Assembly (NCBI GenBank): GCA_903928325.1
Contig: CAIYQF010000303.1
Coordinates: 1-6,273, forward strand
Direction of reading: 5' to 3'
Source of the DNA: an uncultured beta proteobacterium
GTDB taxonomy: Bacteria; Pseudomonadota; Gammaproteobacteria; Burkholderiales; Burkholderiaceae_C
DNA length: 6,273 bases
Part shown: piece by piece, positions 5,600 to 6,273 of the stretch
Position numbering within the stretch: the stretch's first letter is position 1
Layout of the letters: every line of letters starts with the position of its first letter
Translations under genes and position numbers: made by a program
The notes under the pieces: model-generated
Told to the model about the DNA's origin: nothing
Databases searched by the model: none
The model's input: only the letters and a program-made list of their open reading frames with translations

Positions 5600-6273
5600 T
5601 CAGAGCTTGAGTTCGAGCTTGGCCTGCAGGTTGAGGGACGTGGGTGCCGTGGTTTGCGTGCTGTCGCTTAGCGGCTGGCCTGCGCTGTTGCTGCTGAGCA
5701 CGCGGGTGCCGCTGAGGTAGTTGCGGGCGGTGAAGTTGCTCGCGCTCAGGCGCAGCTGGGCGCGTGGGCTCCAGATCCACAGCACCGACGCGTCGGCCAC
5801 CAGTTTGTCGCTTTGGAACACCTGGTCGGTGGCGTTGACTTGCGTCGTGTAGCCGGGGGTGTAAGCCAGGTTGGCGCTGAGCTTTAGCGGCCAGCCTGCT
5901 AGCCGGTAGTCCGCACCCAGGTTGGCGGTGCCGTCGGGCTGCTGGTCGATGCGGTTGTTGGGGCCGGGCACGCCGTCCACGTTGGAGCGAAACAGGCTGA
6001 GGTTGGCGCGCAGGTCCACGGCCGGCGCCTGGGGCAGCCACTCGGTCAGGCGCAGCTTGGCTTCGAGTTCCAGGCCTTCGGTGGTGGCGCTGCCCACGTT
6101 TTGCATGCGCGCCACCCAGCGCGGTACATCCGACCAAGACACGGTTTCCAAGCTGGTTTGGCTGCGCATGGTGTTGCTGATTTGGCGCACAAACACATTT
6201 GCGCTGAGCAGGCCGCCGCTGGGCAGGTAGTGCTCAAACGCCAGGTCCACGCCCACGGCCAGTTCGGGCAGCA
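5600..6273 (-). CDS. TonB-dependent outer-membrane receptor, C-terminal part (partial)
   Basis: The frame is open to the window edge and encodes the last 223 residues of a TonB-dependent receptor, an outer-membrane beta-barrel importing a metal chelate or similar ligand. Visible evidence is the barrel pattern of alternating strands and turns: LAVGVDLAFEHYLPSGG near the start; NVFVRQISNTM; the conserved NVGSATTEGLELEAKLRL segment; then LRANLSLFRSNVDG, NLGADYRLAGWPLKLSANLAYTPGY, ASVLWIWSPRAQLRLSASNFTARNYLSG; and a final strand, LNLQAKLELKL. The C-terminal residue is leucine rather than the more usual aromatic. The plug domain, TonB box and signal peptide lie outside the window, so the ligand cannot be named; iron-siderophore is the commonest case. 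A GTG at 6256 is only an internal valine codon, not the start. Transcription points toward the rubrerythrin gene, with about 140 bases between them. Confidence 0.88.
   Translation of the reverse strand, partial: LPELAVGVDLAFEHYLPSGGLLSANVFVRQISNTMRSQTSLETVSWSDVPRWVARMQNVGSATTEGLELEAKLRLTEWLPQAPAVDLRANLSLFRSNVDGVPGPNNRIDQQPDGTANLGADYRLAGWPLKLSANLAYTPGYTTQVNATDQVFQSDKLVADASVLWIWSPRAQLRLSASNFTARNYLSGTRVLSSNSAGQPLSDSTQTTAPTSLNLQAKLELKL

Noticed and set aside
5562..6137. Minus-strand 191-codon frame overlapping the TonB receptor in another frame
   Set aside because: The receptor frame shows clear barrel motifs. This one encodes an Arg/Gln/Ala-rich sequence typical of a shifted high-GC frame.
1..6273. 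CRISPR array, tRNA/rRNA genes, insertion sequences or attachment sites
   Set aside because: No regularly spaced repeats, tRNA-like cloverleaf, transposase motif or terminal inverted repeats were seen on either strand by eye.

Overview
The window reads as a stretch of a high-GC betaproteobacterial chromosome, most likely Burkholderiales and near Comamonadaceae (Rhodoferax/Polaromonas/Acidovorax type). This rests on codon use, the form of the MaeB-type malic enzyme, and promoter boxes of the ACTACAAT kind. The genus is inference. Every gene I can support lies on the minus strand, so transcription runs from high to low coordinates. The numerous plus-strand open frames, including one of 828 codons, are shadows of high-GC coding sequence.

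In transcription order the window holds: (1) the C-terminal end of a TonB-dependent outer-membrane receptor, cut by the window edge (5600-6273), followed by a weak terminator-like stem; (2) a short A/T-rich intergenic region with a candidate promoter and two adjacent dyad elements, one matching the ATAG-N7-CTAT core of OxyR sites; (3) a three-gene redox cassette of a cysteine-free rubrerythrin (4943-5458), a 54-residue rubredoxin (4715-4879) and a FAD-dependent rubredoxin reductase (3494-4714); (4) a leader/promoter region with nested inverted repeats; (5) maeB, the NADP-dependent malic enzyme with a C-terminal phosphotransacetylase-like domain (1028-3391), then a DUF6172-type small protein 42 bases downstream (638-985); (6) a gap of about 190 bases; (7) a small secreted guanyl-specific ribonuclease of the RNase Sa/barnase family (26-445), with the window ending just after its stop.

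The most interesting unit is the redox cassette. It encodes on separate polypeptides every component of an NAD(P)H -> flavoprotein -> rubredoxin -> rubrerythrin peroxide-reducing chain. Classical rubrerythrins carry the rubredoxin iron site fused at their C-terminus. Here the rubrerythrin has no cysteine at all and a free rubredoxin is the next gene. The rubredoxin and reductase are in the same reading frame with a single TGA between them, and the only plausible reductase start is the TTG right after that TGA. The reductase is therefore made either by termination-reinitiation or, in part, by readthrough into a 460-residue-class fusion.

The second point of interest is the ribonuclease. Genes of this family are often paired with a barstar-type inhibitor, whose natural position would be just past coordinate 1, outside the window.
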